Of a DNA stretch of 64,000 nucleotides, positions 63,180-64,000 are shown piece by piece. The stretch's first letter is position 1; each line of letters begins with the position of its first letter. This DNA comes from Chloracidobacterium sp. GTDB lineage: Bacteria; Acidobacteriota; Blastocatellia; Pyrinomonadales; Pyrinomonadaceae. The stretch spans positions 62,001 through 126,000 of the forward strand of contig JADJTD010000001.1 in the NCBI GenBank assembly GCA_016711345.1. Reading direction: 5' to 3'. The position numbers were made by a program, and so were the translations under genes. The notes beneath the pieces were generated by a model, which was given only the letters and a program-made list of their open reading frames with translations, ran no database searches and was not told where the DNA came from.

Positions 63180-64000
63180 TTTTTCTCCTCTTCTATTCTT
63201 GGTTTGGTCGATTTTAGTAATCCAATACGTTCGGTTTTATCCTCGTTGATCGACTTCAAAAATTCTTCCCTGTTAAACTGTCTCGGCACTATCCTGGTAT
63301 CGGGGAGGACCGATGTCGATCCCGGCATGAAGGCGGATGGCGGCAGGGCCGCACCGACTGCTGCCTCGAGTGCTGTTAAGGTCGTGTAGTATTCTTCCAA
63401 AACCCGGTTGTAATTCGTAACGTTCTCGTTCAAACGACGCTGTTCGTTAACGACCTCAAACACCGAAAACTCGCCCGCGTTGTAGGCTGCTCGGACAGTC
63501 TGTAGATTTGCCTCAGCTCTCGGCAGGATTTGAGTTGTGTACAGCACCAGCTTTTCTGCCGCAGCCCGATACTGGCCGTAAGCAACAGCGACATCACGCC
63601 GTATCGTCGCCTCTAAAAATTCACGTGTCCGCACCGCCTGAACCTGTTCGCCGACAGCGGAGGCAATGCCGCCTTGATTACGGTTTGACACCGGTAGATC
63701 TATCGACACGCCGAATGTCAGTTCGTTGTCGCGACTGTTGATAATTCCGCCGCCGGCTGATGCGGGCAGATCGGTAAATGCCTTGGTACGCGAAAAACGC
63801 ACCGATGGCGTAATATCCGGAGCGGCCTGTGCCCGAGCCAGGTTTAGCCTCGCGGTTCCCAGCCGCTCGCCGATCCGCGCGGCCTGTAAGTCGGAGCGAT
63901 CGCTCAACGCCTTTTGTGTGAGTTCGCTAAGTCCCAGATCGAGGCGTGGAGGCCGGTCGGACTGAGGCTCCAAGCGAAGCGGGTCCGAGACATCGGATCC
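63176..64000 (-). CDS. TolC-family outer-membrane channel, N-terminus beyond window
   Basis: The frame is open to the right edge, so about half of a TolC-like protein is missing. Visible: ARIGERLGTARLNLARAQAA, LPVSNRNQGGIASAVGEQVQ and YNAGEFSVFEVVNEQRRLNE, OEP signatures. It overlaps the lipoprotein start by 4 nt and is the channel for the third RND set. Confidence 0.9.
   Translation of the reverse strand, partial: GSDVSDPLRLEPQSDRPPRLDLGLSELTQKALSDRSDLQAARIGERLGTARLNLARAQAAPDITPSVRFSRTKAFTDLPASAGGGIINSRDNELTFGVSIDLPVSNRNQGGIASAVGEQVQAVRTREFLEATIRRDVAVAYGQYRAAAEKLVLYTTQILPRAEANLQTVRAAYNAGEFSVFEVVNEQRRLNENVTNYNRVLEEYYTTLTALEAAVGAALPPSAFMPGSTSVLPDTRIVPRQFNREEFLKSINEDKTERIGLLKSTKPRIEEEKK

Overview
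The window is 64 kb of bacterial DNA with dense, mostly operonic genes, roughly balanced GC content, and no rRNA or complete tRNA gene. The gene content is Gram-negative: a TonB receptor, tripartite RND pumps, and many lipoproteins with Asn/Ala/Thr-rich linkers. The lipoprotein style, DUF7009, DUF4198 and the small Cys-rich efflux-associated proteins suggest Acidobacteriota (Blastocatellia-like). This placement is inference from gene content, not a marker-gene result.

Bases 1-20617 form a nitrogen-oxyanion redox region. A type II DMSO-reductase operon (1-6762) encodes a catalytic subunit cut by the window edge, two paralogous 4-helix membrane proteins, an FeS subunit resembling nitrite oxidoreductase NxrB, a haem-b gamma subunit carried as a lipoprotein, a hemerythrin and a TorD chaperone. 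A radical SAM gene and a convergent PLP decarboxylase follow. Next is a leftward set likely to handle nitrosative stress: YwiC-like protein, Ric, cupin, DUF7009 and a Crp/Fnr regulator. A second, different nitrate-reductase operon (13884-20617) starts at a near-perfect sigma-54 promoter. It encodes a cytochrome b, a Nas-type molybdoenzyme, a four-cluster ferredoxin, a Tat-exported Rieske protein, a small membrane protein, NarK and MobA.

Bases 20712-22606 are a recombination junction. They hold a tyrosine integrase, the 3' half of a tRNA-Pro(GGG) with its terminator, and short repeats on both sides that could be integrase arm sites. The junction separates the nitrate region from a metal region and looks like the boundary of one or two integrated islands.

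Bases 22607-64000 are almost entirely metal handling. They hold a small CDF-like exporter; a TonB receptor behind a Fur-like box; a CusCBA-type copper/silver pump with accessory proteins; a CzcCBA-type pump with two CDF proteins, a P-II-like protein and DUF6660; a methyltransferase-DUF4198-DUF4198-NtrC-kinase operon; a MerR-controlled copper P-type ATPase with YHS proteins; and a third RND pump interleaved with DUF305 and cupredoxin proteins. The adaptor of this last pump carries an extra periplasmic domain. Its outer-membrane channel gene runs off the right edge.
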